64,000 nt of DNA. Origin: an uncultured Carboxylicivirga sp. Lineage in GTDB: Bacteria; Bacteroidota; Bacteroidia; Bacteroidales; Marinilabiliaceae. Under the pieces are notes generated by a model. The model saw only the letters and a program-made list of their open reading frames with translations, was not told the DNA's origin and did no database searches. Below are positions 54,980 through 63,054 of this stretch, in pieces. Position 1 is the first letter of the stretch. Each line of letters starts with the position of its first letter. Where the stretch lies: the NCBI GenBank assembly GCA_947503525.1, contig CANNEA010000007.1, positions 62,001-126,000 of the forward strand. The letters run 5' to 3'. The position numbers and the translations under genes are program-made.

Positions 54980-56269
54980 ATGCTTAAAGAACTTTTAGCC
55001 AAAGAGGCCAAATTATCCGTAATCGGATTGGGATATGTAGGTTTACCAATTGCACTTGAATTTGCACGCAAAATGTCAGTTATCGGTTTCGACATCAAAG
55101 AAGACCGCGTTGAGATGATGCGAAATAACATTGATCCCAGTAATGAATTGGAGAGCTCGGCTTTTGATGGATGTGATATTCAGTTCACCAGTAATGCTGA
55201 CGACTTAAAAGAAGCTAAATTTCATGTGGTTGCGGTGCCTACTCCAATTAACACGCATAACCTTCCTGATCTAACTCCTCTTTTTGGTGCTACTAAAGCG
55301 GTAGGAAAAATCCTTAAAAAAGGAGATTACGTGGTGTTTGAATCAACGGTTTATCCCGGATGTACTGAAGAAGATTGTGTACCTATTCTTGAGGCTGAAT
55401 CAGGATTGAAGTTCAACGAAGACTTTAAAGTCGGTTTTAGTCCTGAACGAATTAATCCGGGTGATAAGGAACACACCCTGACTAAAATCTTAAAGATTGT
55501 TTCGGGTAGCGATGAAGAATCTGCACAGGTCATTGAAGAAGTATATGCCAGTATTATACAGGCAGGTATCCACAAAGCCAGTTCAATAAAAGTGGCAGAG
55601 GCGGCAAAAATTATTGAGAACACCCAGCGCGATGTTAACATTGCCTTGATGAATGAGCTTTCACTGATTTTCGACCGCATGGATATCAATACTTTTGAGG
55701 TATTGGAAGCAGCCGGAACTAAATGGAACTTCCTTAAATTCTTCCCTGGCCTGGTTGGTGGACACTGTATTGGTGTTGATCCTTATTACTTAACCTACAA
55801 GGCCAATGAATTGGGTTATCACTCAAAAATTATTACCGGTGGACGTACCATTAATGACTCAATGGGAGCCTATGTGGCCAAAACATTGGTGAAGAAAATG
55901 ATTTCGGCTGGCAATAAAATCAATGGCGCCAAAGTATTGGTGATGGGTGCTACTTTCAAAGAAAATGTAAGTGATATTCGTAACTCAAAGGTGGCCGATG
56001 TGGTCAATGAATTAAAATCATTTAGTATAGATGTGGATGTAGTTGATCCCTATGCTTCCTCAGAAGAATTAATGCACGAATATGGCTATGGTCTTATTGA
56101 TGAAGTGAAAGACAAATACAATGGTGTAATTGTTGCCGTGAATCATGTTGAATACCTCAAGCTGGATGAAGCTTACTTCAAGTCTATACTTGTTGATAAT
56201 GGCGTATTTGTTGATATCAAAGGCATTTACCGCGATAAAATTAAAGACCTAACTTACTGGAGCCTATAA
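54980..56269 (+). CDS. UDP-N-acetylhexosamine 6-dehydrogenase (TviB/WbpO/WbpA-like)
   Basis: Oxidises a UDP-HexNAc to the uronic acid, supplying acidic sugar for capsule. The NAD-binding GLGYVGLPIALEFA lies near residues 16-29, the STVYPGCTEE segment near 122 and the active-site Cys in GLVGGHCIGVDPYYL near 252-266. At 429 residues it has all three domains. It is the last gene of the 50.0-56.3 kb run and is followed by a strong terminator. Confidence 0.92.
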   Translation: MLKELLAKEAKLSVIGLGYVGLPIALEFARKMSVIGFDIKEDRVEMMRNNIDPSNELESSAFDGCDIQFTSNADDLKEAKFHVVAVPTPINTHNLPDLTPLFGATKAVGKILKKGDYVVFESTVYPGCTEEDCVPILEAESGLKFNEDFKVGFSPERINPGDKEHTLTKILKIVSGSDEESAQVIEEVYASIIQAGIHKASSIKVAEAAKIIENTQRDVNIALMNELSLIFDRMDINTFEVLEAAGTKWNFLKFFPGLVGGHCIGVDPYYLTYKANELGYHSKIITGGRTINDSMGAYVAKTLVKKMISAGNKINGAKVLVMGATFKENVSDIRNSKVADVVNELKSFSIDVDVVDPYASSEELMHEYGYGLIDEVKDKYNGVIVAVNHVEYLKLDEAYFKSILVDNGVFVDIKGIYRDKIKDLTYWSL

Positions 56270-56289
56270 CCTTATTTAAATAGCATTTA

Positions 56290-56325
56290 AAAAGCCGGAT
56301 AATGAAGATTCATTATCCGGCTTTT
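56290..56325 (+). terminator. Intrinsic terminator after the UDP-sugar dehydrogenase
   Basis: A 16-bp perfect stem (AAAAGCCGGATAATGA with its complement, loop AGAT) ends in TTTTT. It closes the 50-56 kb glycan operon. Confidence 0.9.
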
Positions 56326-56603
56326 TAATTTTATTAATTTCTTCGGTTTTAAGTTTAGGTCCAATTGAAAAGTCAATTATTGTACTGAATCAAATCAGTA
56401 ATAAAAACCACCAATATCACCAACTATAAAACATGTATCTTGATACTTTAATGAGTAAGTATGGTTGTTTCAAGTTTTTGTTTGTCACAAACCAATATAG
56501 TATAAAAATTATTGCAAAGTCTATTGAGTTAAAAAGCATTGATTAATTTTTAAACAAATTTCGTCCTAATAAGTGTAAAGGATGTTTGTATAACGTACCT
56601 AAA
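56326..56603. other. AT-rich intergenic DNA without a visible gene
   Basis: Between the glycan terminator and the REP-like hairpin lie 278 bp of AT-rich DNA. I see no ORF, tRNA or conserved RNA shape here; it is a spacer between the glycan region and the bacteriocin block. Confidence 0.6.
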
Positions 56604-56656
56604 CTTAAGGATACGATCTCTATTTATAAGCTGTAAATAAAGATCGCATCCTTAAG
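56604..56656 (-). repeat. REP-like hairpin, minus orientation, 3' of bacteriocin operon
   Basis: A 53-nt hairpin: 16-bp arms (CTTAAGGATACGATCT at 56604-56619 with one mismatch) plus an inner 6-bp stem (TATTTA/TAAATA). Read on the minus strand it has TCTTTATT, 12 nt, ATAGAGA, 5 nt, TCCTTAA, the exact layout of the two elements flanking the RAYT gene at 62967 and 63668. It lies 40 bp beyond the C39 exporter stop and may also act as its transcript end. Confidence 0.75.
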
Positions 56657-56695
56657 GAAGAACAATCAAGCAATTCTGAACCTTTATATATGATA

Positions 56696-58876
56696 CTAGA
56701 AGCTTACAATAGTAATTTCTTCAAAGGCCATTTTGTAAAGCGTGCTGCTATTGAGAACTTGTGCATGCGTTCCATTAGCTGTAATAGTATTGTTTTCGAT
56801 AACATAAATAGTATCGGCATGCCTTGCTAGTTGCGGTCGATGAGTAACAAGTAGAATAAGCATTTTATTCCTAAGTTGATTTAATAAATTAATGACAAAA
56901 TGTTCCGTTTTGCGATCCATTGCTGCAGTAGGTTCATCCAGCAATAATACCTGAGGTTTGGAATATAAGGCACGCGCCAAAGCAATCAATTGAAGCTGAC
57001 CACCCGATAAATTGGTAGCATTCTCGTTAATTAGTGTTGCATAACCTTGTTGTAATTGCTTAAAAAAATTATCAAACCCATATTTTCTGCAAAAAGCTTC
57101 CATTTGTTTGTAGTTGGGATTTTCAGACAAAGTAATATTTTCGAGTAAAGTTGCATTAAATAATTTAACATGTTGTTCAACAACAGCAACGTGCTGCCGC
57201 CAATGTCTAACACCAATGTGTTGCCAATTTTGCCCATTCACACATATGTTTCCAGATTCAATATTATGAAGGTGTTGAATTATACTTAACAATGTACTTT
57301 TGCCACAACCAATCTCACCATAGAGGCTTGTAATTTTCCCTTTTTCAAGTGACAGACTAATGTTTTTAAGTAATAAAGATTTTCCTGGAAATCGGAAATT
57401 TAGCTTATCAATAGTTAGCGTCTGCATATTTATTAACTCAACATTTGTGTCCATATTATCCTCAACACATTCTGGATCAGCGCTTGCAAACTCGAACATA
57501 CGTTCAAATGCTATCTTTGCTTCTTGCAGTTGAATATTAGCCAAGGCTATTTGTATTACAGCAGCTGTCATACTGCTTGTTAAAGTGATAATGGCCATTA
57601 GTTGTCCAACTTGAAGCTGATTGCTTAACACCAAATTAGCAGCCCATGCGATAATCCCAAGCAGCAATAGAGAGTTAACAATACTTACCCACCAGCCAAG
57701 TTTAGCACTTAGAACTCCCAGTTGATAAACACCATCTAAAAATAAATGGTAAATAGACTTCACTGTTTTTCCCAATAAGATTTCGAGGTTATTGGTTTTT
57801 ATGGTATCTATATTATTAATGGTGTCTATGTATTTACTCTCCGTAATGGCATAATTCTTCATCACTTTTTGTTGCCCTTTGATAATATTATTATTAAAAT
57901 ACAAAGTGATTAAACCAAACAAAGGAATAGCCATTAGACTAATAAAACCTGTAGATGTTGAATATACAAAGATGTATGAAACCGATGCGATAGCAACTAA
58001 GGCATCAATAATTAATTCACTACTCAGATAAACCACAACCTTTTGTATTCGACGAACATCGTTTAAGCGGGCCACCATATCTCCTGTGGAAGTGCTGTTG
58101 AAAAAGGATTTAGGTAAGAATAATAATTTACCGAAAAATGACGACACCATGCGACTGTTCATATCACGACCTTGTCGTTGCAAAAAAACATTTCGTAAAT
58201 AGCTGATTGATGAGTGAGCCAATAAAATCATTCCAAATACTATTAGGCCTAGTATAAGCATCCTGGTATCTTTACCAGGTAAAAAATTATCAATCAATTT
58301 TTGCGAAAAGATGGCTGTAGCCAATCCTAAAATAGAAAGAACAATACCAAGGAAGCCTGCAATTGCTAAAACAGGGTAATCATCTTTTAATAGGTTCAAA
58401 AACCATTTACGTTGATTAATTCGATGTTTCTGAGTGGTTATAAATTTATCGCCTCGTTTCAATGTTAATAAAGCGCCACTTTTCCAGATTTTTCCTAAAT
58501 CATCCTCCGAATACTGTATAATTCCATGACTCGGATCTCCAATTACAAAGGTGTTATCGGTAAATGCATAGCAAACAATAAAGTGTTCACTTTTATCATC
58601 CTTAACAACATGTAAGATGACCGGATAATTCTGTTTTTTCAAGGTGCTCATGTCGGCTTGATACCCTTTAGCTTCTAATCCCAAATGTTGAGCTGATTGG
58701 TATAAGCCAAGTAATGATGTGCCATTTAGTGTTGTGCCACTACTCTCACGTAACTTATCTTGCGTAGTATTTCCACCATAGTATTTGATAATGGATGTTA
58801 GACAGGCTAAACCACAGTAATACTGACTGTGTTGTTTTGTAAATGAGCGCTCAATCAGCTTAAAATTAGGCTTCAT
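56696..58876 (-). CDS. C39 peptidase-containing ABC exporter (PCAT)
   Basis: Cleaves double-glycine leaders and exports the peptide. The N-terminal C39 peptidase shows YYCGLACL with catalytic Cys at residue 21, the His in EHFIVCYA near 98 and the Asp in GDPSHGI near 114. Six transmembrane helices follow (about 165-430), then an ABC domain with Walker A GEIGCGKST near 520, LSGGQLQL near 625 and LLLDEPTAAMD near 645. At 726 residues it is full length. It is the last gene of the bacteriocin operon, downstream of the thioredoxin by 18 bp. Confidence 0.93.
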   Translation of the reverse strand: MKPNFKLIERSFTKQHSQYYCGLACLTSIIKYYGGNTTQDKLRESSGTTLNGTSLLGLYQSAQHLGLEAKGYQADMSTLKKQNYPVILHVVKDDKSEHFIVCYAFTDNTFVIGDPSHGIIQYSEDDLGKIWKSGALLTLKRGDKFITTQKHRINQRKWFLNLLKDDYPVLAIAGFLGIVLSILGLATAIFSQKLIDNFLPGKDTRMLILGLIVFGMILLAHSSISYLRNVFLQRQGRDMNSRMVSSFFGKLLFLPKSFFNSTSTGDMVARLNDVRRIQKVVVYLSSELIIDALVAIASVSYIFVYSTSTGFISLMAIPLFGLITLYFNNNIIKGQQKVMKNYAITESKYIDTINNIDTIKTNNLEILLGKTVKSIYHLFLDGVYQLGVLSAKLGWWVSIVNSLLLLGIIAWAANLVLSNQLQVGQLMAIITLTSSMTAAVIQIALANIQLQEAKIAFERMFEFASADPECVEDNMDTNVELINMQTLTIDKLNFRFPGKSLLLKNISLSLEKGKITSLYGEIGCGKSTLLSIIQHLHNIESGNICVNGQNWQHIGVRHWRQHVAVVEQHVKLFNATLLENITLSENPNYKQMEAFCRKYGFDNFFKQLQQGYATLINENATNLSGGQLQLIALARALYSKPQVLLLDEPTAAMDRKTEHFVINLLNQLRNKMLILLVTHRPQLARHADTIYVIENNTITANGTHAQVLNSSTLYKMAFEEITIVSF

Positions 58877-58894
58877 TCTGGTAGGTTTTAGTTC

Positions 58895-59410
58895 TCAGGG
58901 TAAAGAAGCCATGATAGCTTCAGGCTTAGTTTCTCCTAAATATTTGTTTTGTAATTGTCTTTTGCTATCATAGATAAAAACGGATGGTACCATCGAAGTT
59001 CCAAATGTTTTATAAAACACATCTCTTTTATCAATCAATATATCTATGGCTTCCAAATCCCATAACTTGTAATTCTCAGCAAACAGATTAACCTGTTCAA
59101 AGGAATTGTCATTTGTAATCATTAATAATTGTGTATTGATAAGTGCTTCTCTATTTAAGCGTAGTGCTTGCGCTTCGTATTGGCAATGTTCGCATTCAGG
59201 ATGAAAATAGATAATTAGTATTGGTTTGCCTTTATAATCATGCAAATTAACCACCTCATTACTAAGGCTGATAAACTGTCCATTTGGTAATTCTTGAATG
59301 TTAACTTCAATTTCCTTTTTATTAGAATAGGAAACGACGACTTTATAAACACCATAGCCAATTATGGTTAGTAGCAATAGGCGAAGAATAAGTTTAACCT
59401 GATGCTTCAT
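58895..59410 (-). CDS. Membrane-tethered thioredoxin-like protein (TlpA family)
   Basis: A 171-residue redox protein anchored by an N-terminal helix (about residues 7-26). The redox motif is HPECEHC with Cys at 73 and 76, and the cis-Pro is in SMVPSVFIY near residue 142. It is an AhpC/TSA-like fold facing the periplasm. Placement between the exporter and the membrane protein suggests it forms or reshuffles the disulfide expected in the two-Cys bacteriocin-like peptide encoded upstream; that is inference. Confidence 0.85.
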   Translation of the reverse strand: MKHQVKLILRLLLLTIIGYGVYKVVVSYSNKKEIEVNIQELPNGQFISLSNEVVNLHDYKGKPILIIYFHPECEHCQYEAQALRLNREALINTQLLMITNDNSFEQVNLFAENYKLWDLEAIDILIDKRDVFYKTFGTSMVPSVFIYDSKRQLQNKYLGETKPEAIMASLP

Positions 59411-59411
59411 T

Positions 59412-60086
59412 TTATCCTAGATTTAGGCTAACAAACATTACCAACAACACCCAGATTAAAAGACCACTACCATAGGATGACACAACCAATTGCAGTGATC
59501 TACCATAATTGATTGGTTGTAGTTCTTTAGACTCTTTTATAGCAATACTCAAAAACAACGCTAATATAAAGATGTACAATAATTCAAAAGCATTAAGTAA
59601 GCTTAATGGATAAACGAAGACAGGATCTATTGAACTAGTTTTAAACAGGGAAAAGATCGAAAGGGGAGTATATGTTAAGTCATGTAGAGATGAAACGTTT
59701 TTGTATAGAACTAATACAGCCATTTTAAACACTCCTGATATAATGTAAATAAAATCGGCTATTAGGGCGACTTTAATAATTTTTTTAAACTCTAGTTTAA
59801 TTTCAAAGAAATAAGTACCAATATACAGAAGAATGGATGTAAAAAAGATCCTGGTCATTAAAATAAGAGGAACGAGAACTATTCCGATCCAAGCATACTT
59901 CTGGCTTAACTCAAAAATAGTATCAATTCTACCAAAAGATAACTGTTCTGAGAACGTGTTATAATACAATTGTTTATTTACAAATAAATAGTCAATTGAT
60001 AGCTTTAAAGCTAAAGCAAGGATGATTAAATAAATAAAGAGCTCACACCCTTTTATATGACCGAATCCTTTATTTTTAACAGTCAT
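59412..60086 (-). CDS. Hypothetical multi-pass membrane protein in the bacteriocin operon
   Basis: About 225 residues with five hydrophobic segments. I choose the ATG at 60086, because the extra three codons to 60095 begin with TTG. It has no recognisable motif. It sits 1 bp before the thioredoxin gene and about 100 bp after the small membrane protein, always in the same direction as the exporter. A role in immunity or peptide maturation is suggested only by position. Confidence 0.65.
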   Translation of the reverse strand: MTVKNKGFGHIKGCELFIYLIILALALKLSIDYLFVNKQLYYNTFSEQLSFGRIDTIFELSQKYAWIGIVLVPLILMTRIFFTSILLYIGTYFFEIKLEFKKIIKVALIADFIYIISGVFKMAVLVLYKNVSSLHDLTYTPLSIFSLFKTSSIDPVFVYPLSLLNAFELLYIFILALFLSIAIKESKELQPINYGRSLQLVVSSYGSGLLIWVLLVMFVSLNLG

Positions 60087-60188
60087 AATTTGCAATTAAC
60101 ATACCATACCTTAATCCCGTAGAATCTATTTTTTACAATCATAAATGAATTAAATAGTTTCTTATCCTCTGCTCACTCAGGTTAAAAA

Positions 60189-60533
60189 TCAGTTGAATAT
60201 CTTATTCCTTATGGCAACTATAGCAATTGAAATTATGGAAATAGCTATAACGCCGATCCACTGCAAATCACCTTCATTCATGATAGAATACCAAATTACA
60301 GACAGGATTATTGCCAAAAGAAAAAAAATAAATAATTCTTTGGTGAGTTTTTTATTTGATTTGATGTTTTTTCTCTCTTTAATCCAAACACCGATTATAC
60401 CACCGATTGTACAACCAAGCCATGCCATAGCCATTGAAATAAAAGTACTATTACCATAGCCATATGCTAAAATAAACAGAACGATTGCTATGACTAACAT
60501 GAAAGAGGATTTGTATAATAATGTATTTTTCAT
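60189..60533 (-). CDS. Small membrane protein, candidate immunity factor
   Basis: A 114-residue protein with four hydrophobic helices and a basic loop (KERKNIKSNKK) in the middle. It lies immediately downstream of the bacteriocin-like precursor gene, the classical position of a class II immunity gene. Size and topology fit such a role, but no family is recognised. Confidence 0.6.
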   Translation of the reverse strand: MKNTLLYKSSFMLVIAIVLFILAYGYGNSTFISMAMAWLGCTIGGIIGVWIKERKNIKSNKKLTKELFIFFLLAIILSVIWYSIMNEGDLQWIGVIAISIISIAIVAIRNKIFN

Positions 60534-60568
60534 AATGTGTGATTTAAATATAATCTATAACATTTTAG

Positions 60569-60610
60569 TTATTCTAGGGTCTTAGAATACTATCTAAAAC
60601 CCTATAATAA
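60569..60610 (-). other. Stem-loop between precursor and downstream genes
   Basis: A 12-bp stem with one mismatch (TTATTCTAGGGT with ACCCTATAATAA) and an 18-nt loop lies between the precursor gene (stop at 60627) and the small membrane protein gene (start at 60533). There is no U run, so it would be an attenuator, processing site or 3' stabiliser of the precursor mRNA rather than a terminator. Confidence 0.4.
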
Positions 60611-60626
60611 ATAAATAGTTTTTCTT

Positions 60627-60818
60627 TTAATCACAGACATAGGCCGTTAAACCACCCCATGCGAGACCAACAACGGCAGCTCCAATGCCACCAGTAGCAA
60701 TTCCTGCCATGCCAGCCCAGAACACCCCTACAGCTGTCATACCTATATTACACGACCAATAAGCGTAATCACCCCCGCCATTTAATTGTTCCATTTGATC
60801 AAAGTTTAATTCTTTCAT
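60627..60818 (-). CDS. Double-glycine-leader bacteriocin-like precursor peptide
   Basis: A 63-residue precursor. The leader MKELNFDQMEQLNGG ends in the double-glycine site at 14-15 and contains the hydrophobic positions used for C39 recognition. The mature part (about 48 residues) is Gly/Ala-rich and hydrophobic with several GxxxG motifs (residues 39-43 and 51-55) and Cys at 23 and 62, which could form one disulfide. It shares no obvious motif with pediocin-like peptides. The C39 exporter, thioredoxin and two membrane proteins downstream complete a class II bacteriocin-type locus. Confidence 0.85.
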   Translation of the reverse strand: MKELNFDQMEQLNGGGDYAYWSCNIGMTAVGVFWAGMAGIATGGIGAAVVGLAWGGLTAYVCD

Positions 60819-60855
60819 AACATCAAGGTTTTACATTAATAAAAAAAGCATGAAT

Positions 60856-60886
60856 TCAATTTATGTTGGAGCTAAAAGTTTGTCAA
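60856..60886 (-). promoter_or_regulatory. Weak promoter for the bacteriocin-like gene
   Basis: On the minus strand TTG (60886-60884), a 20-bp spacer and TAAATTGA (60863-60856) resemble a poor -33/-7 pair. The weakness fits a promoter needing an activator; the phased repeats lie about 25 bp upstream of the TTG. Confidence 0.35.
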
Positions 60887-60905
60887 TTCTTTTTTTTATA
60901 AAAAA

Positions 60906-60989
60906 ACGTGAGCGTTAAGAATTCTTGAATAAGCGTGAATAATTTAGGCTTAAGCGTAAAGAAATTGAGCTTAAGCGTTATAAAGGATG
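60906..60989 (-). promoter_or_regulatory. Four direct repeats with exact 21-bp spacing upstream of the bacteriocin gene
   Basis: AGCGT occurs at 60911, 60932, 60953 and 60974, exactly 21 bp apart each time. Read on the minus strand (the strand of the peptide gene) the units are ACGCTTAAG, ACGCTTAAG, ACGCTTATT and ACGCTCACG, each followed by 12 bp. Such 9-bp direct repeats with 12-bp spacing are the binding layout of LytTR-domain regulators of bacteriocin operons. The surroundings, to 61184, hold several more AAGC-type fragments but no further copy in phase. Confidence 0.7.
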
Positions 60990-61184
60990 TGGCAAAAAAG
61001 TAAAGAATAAGCTTAGGTGTTTTAAGCCTGCCTAAGTTTTAATACTAACCCCATTTAATTTTTAGAAGCCTGGGACCTTTCATAAGCTTGCCGAAAGATA
61101 TTTAGGTTATTTTAAGCGCCTTGATAATACTTAAGAATTGCGCTGTAAAGCGAAAGAATAGAACTAATGCAAGCTTAAGTAATT

Positions 61185-61367
61185 TTATTTTTTAAAAGCA
61201 GATAAAGCCAAAGCAATGCTTGAAAGCACAGAGCTAGCAAGCACCCATAGTGGAGCTTTCATTTCAGTGAATGGCCGGTCACTTAGCACAATAAGCATTA
61301 TCAGGACTAAAGAGAATAGTGCCGATGTATAAAATAATACTCCACTGATTTTAGTATTCGCCTTCAT
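61185..61367 (-). CDS. Small two-helix membrane protein (hypothetical)
   Basis: A 60-residue protein with two hydrophobic helices (about 9-29 and 40-57) joined by a short charged loop (SDRPFTEMK). It lies upstream of the phased repeats, about 200 bp beyond them, on the same strand as the bacteriocin operon. It might be a small immunity or regulatory membrane protein, or a spurious ORF; I cannot decide. Confidence 0.45.
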   Translation of the reverse strand: MKANTKISGVLFYTSALFSLVLIMLIVLSDRPFTEMKAPLWVLASSVLSSIALALSAFKK

Positions 61368-61518
61368 CTTCTGAGTTCATTCTTGTAGTGGCTAATTCTT
61401 TTGGTTTTGCTAGCTTCAAATAACAATGTTCTATACTTCTAACTCTATTATGAAGCACAACTCTTCAATATAAATAAGAGATGTGAAATTGTCAATACTG
61501 GTATAGATTAAAATAAGT
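61368..61518. other. Intergenic DNA without a visible gene
   Basis: Together with 61571-61648 this is the spacer between the 60-residue gene and trpS. Apart from the degenerate REP-like hairpin at 61519-61570 I see nothing in it. Confidence 0.5.
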
Positions 61519-61570
61519 GGAAGTCATCCGATCTTATTGGGCAAACGGTTTATAAGGATGATATCCTTAA
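61519..61570 (+). repeat. Degenerate REP-like element, plus orientation
   Basis: TCTTATT (one base short of TCTTTATT), 13 nt, ATAAGGA (for ATAGAGA), 5 nt, TCCTTAA. The outer arms GGAAGTCATC (61519-61528) and GATGATATCC (61557-61566) pair at 8 of 10 positions. It is in opposite orientation to the hairpin at 56604-56656, and the two bracket the bacteriocin block. Confidence 0.55.
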
Positions 61571-61648
61571 TAAGCAAAGCTAAGTACGATCACTCACTGA
61601 AAACTTACCTCTGAGTCTCCCTGCCGCTGTGTTCCATTTTAAAAGCAT

Positions 61649-61676
61649 AAAAAAAGGGATGCCAGGTGACATCCCT
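61649..61676 (-). terminator. Intrinsic terminator after trpS
   Basis: On the minus strand a 7-bp stem (AGGGATG with CATCCCT) is followed by seven T. It lies 22 bp after the trpS stop. Confidence 0.8.
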
Positions 61677-61697
61677 CTGTTATTTATTTAAAATTTC

Positions 61698-62792
61698 TTA
61701 GATATTCATATTCATGGCCTTTCGCACTTCTTCCAAAGTACCGATGGCTACTTCGCGGGCATTGGCAATGCCATCACGTAGTATATTTTTTACATAGTCT
61801 TCGTTTTGCTCCAAGTCGGCACGGCGTGCACGGATAGCTCTAAAATGCTCATTCAAGGCTTCCGATGTTACCTGCTTTAACTTACCTGCTCCCTGATCAC
61901 CAATGGCTTCTGCAATTTTGGCCGGATCTTCACCCGTACACAAGGAAGACAACATCAATAGGTTAGCTACTTCAGGGCGAGTTTCAGGATCGTAGGTAAT
62001 TACGCGTTCCGAATCCGTTTTAGCACGCTTTATCAGCTTACTGGTTTCGTCTTCGGTGGCCTTAATCATAATGGTATTATTACGGCTCTTACTCATTTTC
62101 TGACCACCGTCTAGTCCCAATATCATTGGTGCTTCACTTAATAAGCCCACAGGCTCACGAAATACTCTGGTCTTAAATTTCTTATTAAAACGCTTGGCAA
62201 TTTTACTGGTCAGCTCAATATGAGGTAATTGATCTTTACCCACCGGAACTACGTCACTCTTACAAAACAAAATATCAGCTGCCTGATGTACCGGGTAAGT
62301 ATACATGCCGGCATTAATTACATTTTGTCCCGATGCCGAAATCTCTTCCTTAATGGTTGGATTCTTGCTTAATTCAGCATTTGACACCAAGGATAAAAAT
62401 GGCACTAATAACTGATTCAATTCAGGAATGTGACTATGCGGGAAAATATGCGTTTTAAATTTATCCGGATCCAAACCACAGGCCAAATAATCCAAAGTCA
62501 GTTCATACACATACTTCGAAATGTCTTTAAAAACATCACGGTCAGTTAATACCTGGTAGTCGGCAATAACAATAAATGTTTCAACGCCCAGGTTCTGTAA
62601 ACGAACTCTGTTTTTTAATGATCCAAAATAATGACCAATATGAAGATTCCCCGTAGGCCTATCCCCTGTTAGCACACGATGTTTGTGTGGGTTAATATTT
62701 AAATCGGCTTCTAAGGCATTACTTCTCTGAACAGCAGTATCAAAGGACGACTTGCTTATTCCTTCTTCTTTTACTTCACTCATATTTGTCAA
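61698..62792 (-). CDS. trpS: Tryptophan--tRNA ligase
   Basis: Class I aminoacyl-tRNA synthetase charging tRNA-Trp. The HIGH motif is in TGNLHIGHYFGSLKN near residues 48-62 and KMSKS in GGQKMSKSRNN near 228. At 364 residues it is the normal bacterial size. The N-terminal 35 residues are a charged extension before the conserved core; a later start would be possible but no internal Met is better placed. It is transcribed alone. Confidence 0.95.
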   Translation of the reverse strand: MTNMSEVKEEGISKSSFDTAVQRSNALEADLNINPHKHRVLTGDRPTGNLHIGHYFGSLKNRVRLQNLGVETFIVIADYQVLTDRDVFKDISKYVYELTLDYLACGLDPDKFKTHIFPHSHIPELNQLLVPFLSLVSNAELSKNPTIKEEISASGQNVINAGMYTYPVHQAADILFCKSDVVPVGKDQLPHIELTSKIAKRFNKKFKTRVFREPVGLLSEAPMILGLDGGQKMSKSRNNTIMIKATEDETSKLIKRAKTDSERVITYDPETRPEVANLLMLSSLCTGEDPAKIAEAIGDQGAGKLKQVTSEALNEHFRAIRARRADLEQNEDYVKNILRDGIANAREVAIGTLEEVRKAMNMNI

Positions 62793-62966
62793 TCATTATT
62801 TATCTACACAATTCTATAAGGAGAGCTGATAAGCACAAGCGCTATTACTCCCCCAAAGCGTTCTGTTCTTTTAATTAATTACAAAACAGCCACAAAAATG
62901 AGAAAAAATAAGGAAATGAGGGATTAAAAAGTATAAAATATTAGAAGCATGCTTTATAAGCTTTAA

Positions 62967-63015
62967 GAAGCGGCTCTTTATTGGCATCATTTAAAATAGA
63001 GAGCCAATCCTTAAG
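62967..63015 (+). repeat. REP-like element 5' of the RAYT gene
   Basis: TCTTTATT (62975-62982), 13 nt, ATAGAGA (62996-63002), 5 nt, TCCTTAA (63008-63014), with GGCTCT/AGAGCC arms. It is a direct repeat of the element at 63668-63716 on the other side of the transposase gene, and the two share the same orientation. Confidence 0.8.
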
Positions 63016-63054
63016 ACACTTGAAAGTTCAATGCTAATATTTTAACTTGTGTCC

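Noticed and set aside
60906-60989. CRISPR-like array
   Set aside because: The repeats are only 5-9 bp with 12-bp gaps and no cas genes are near; a regulator-binding array explains them better.
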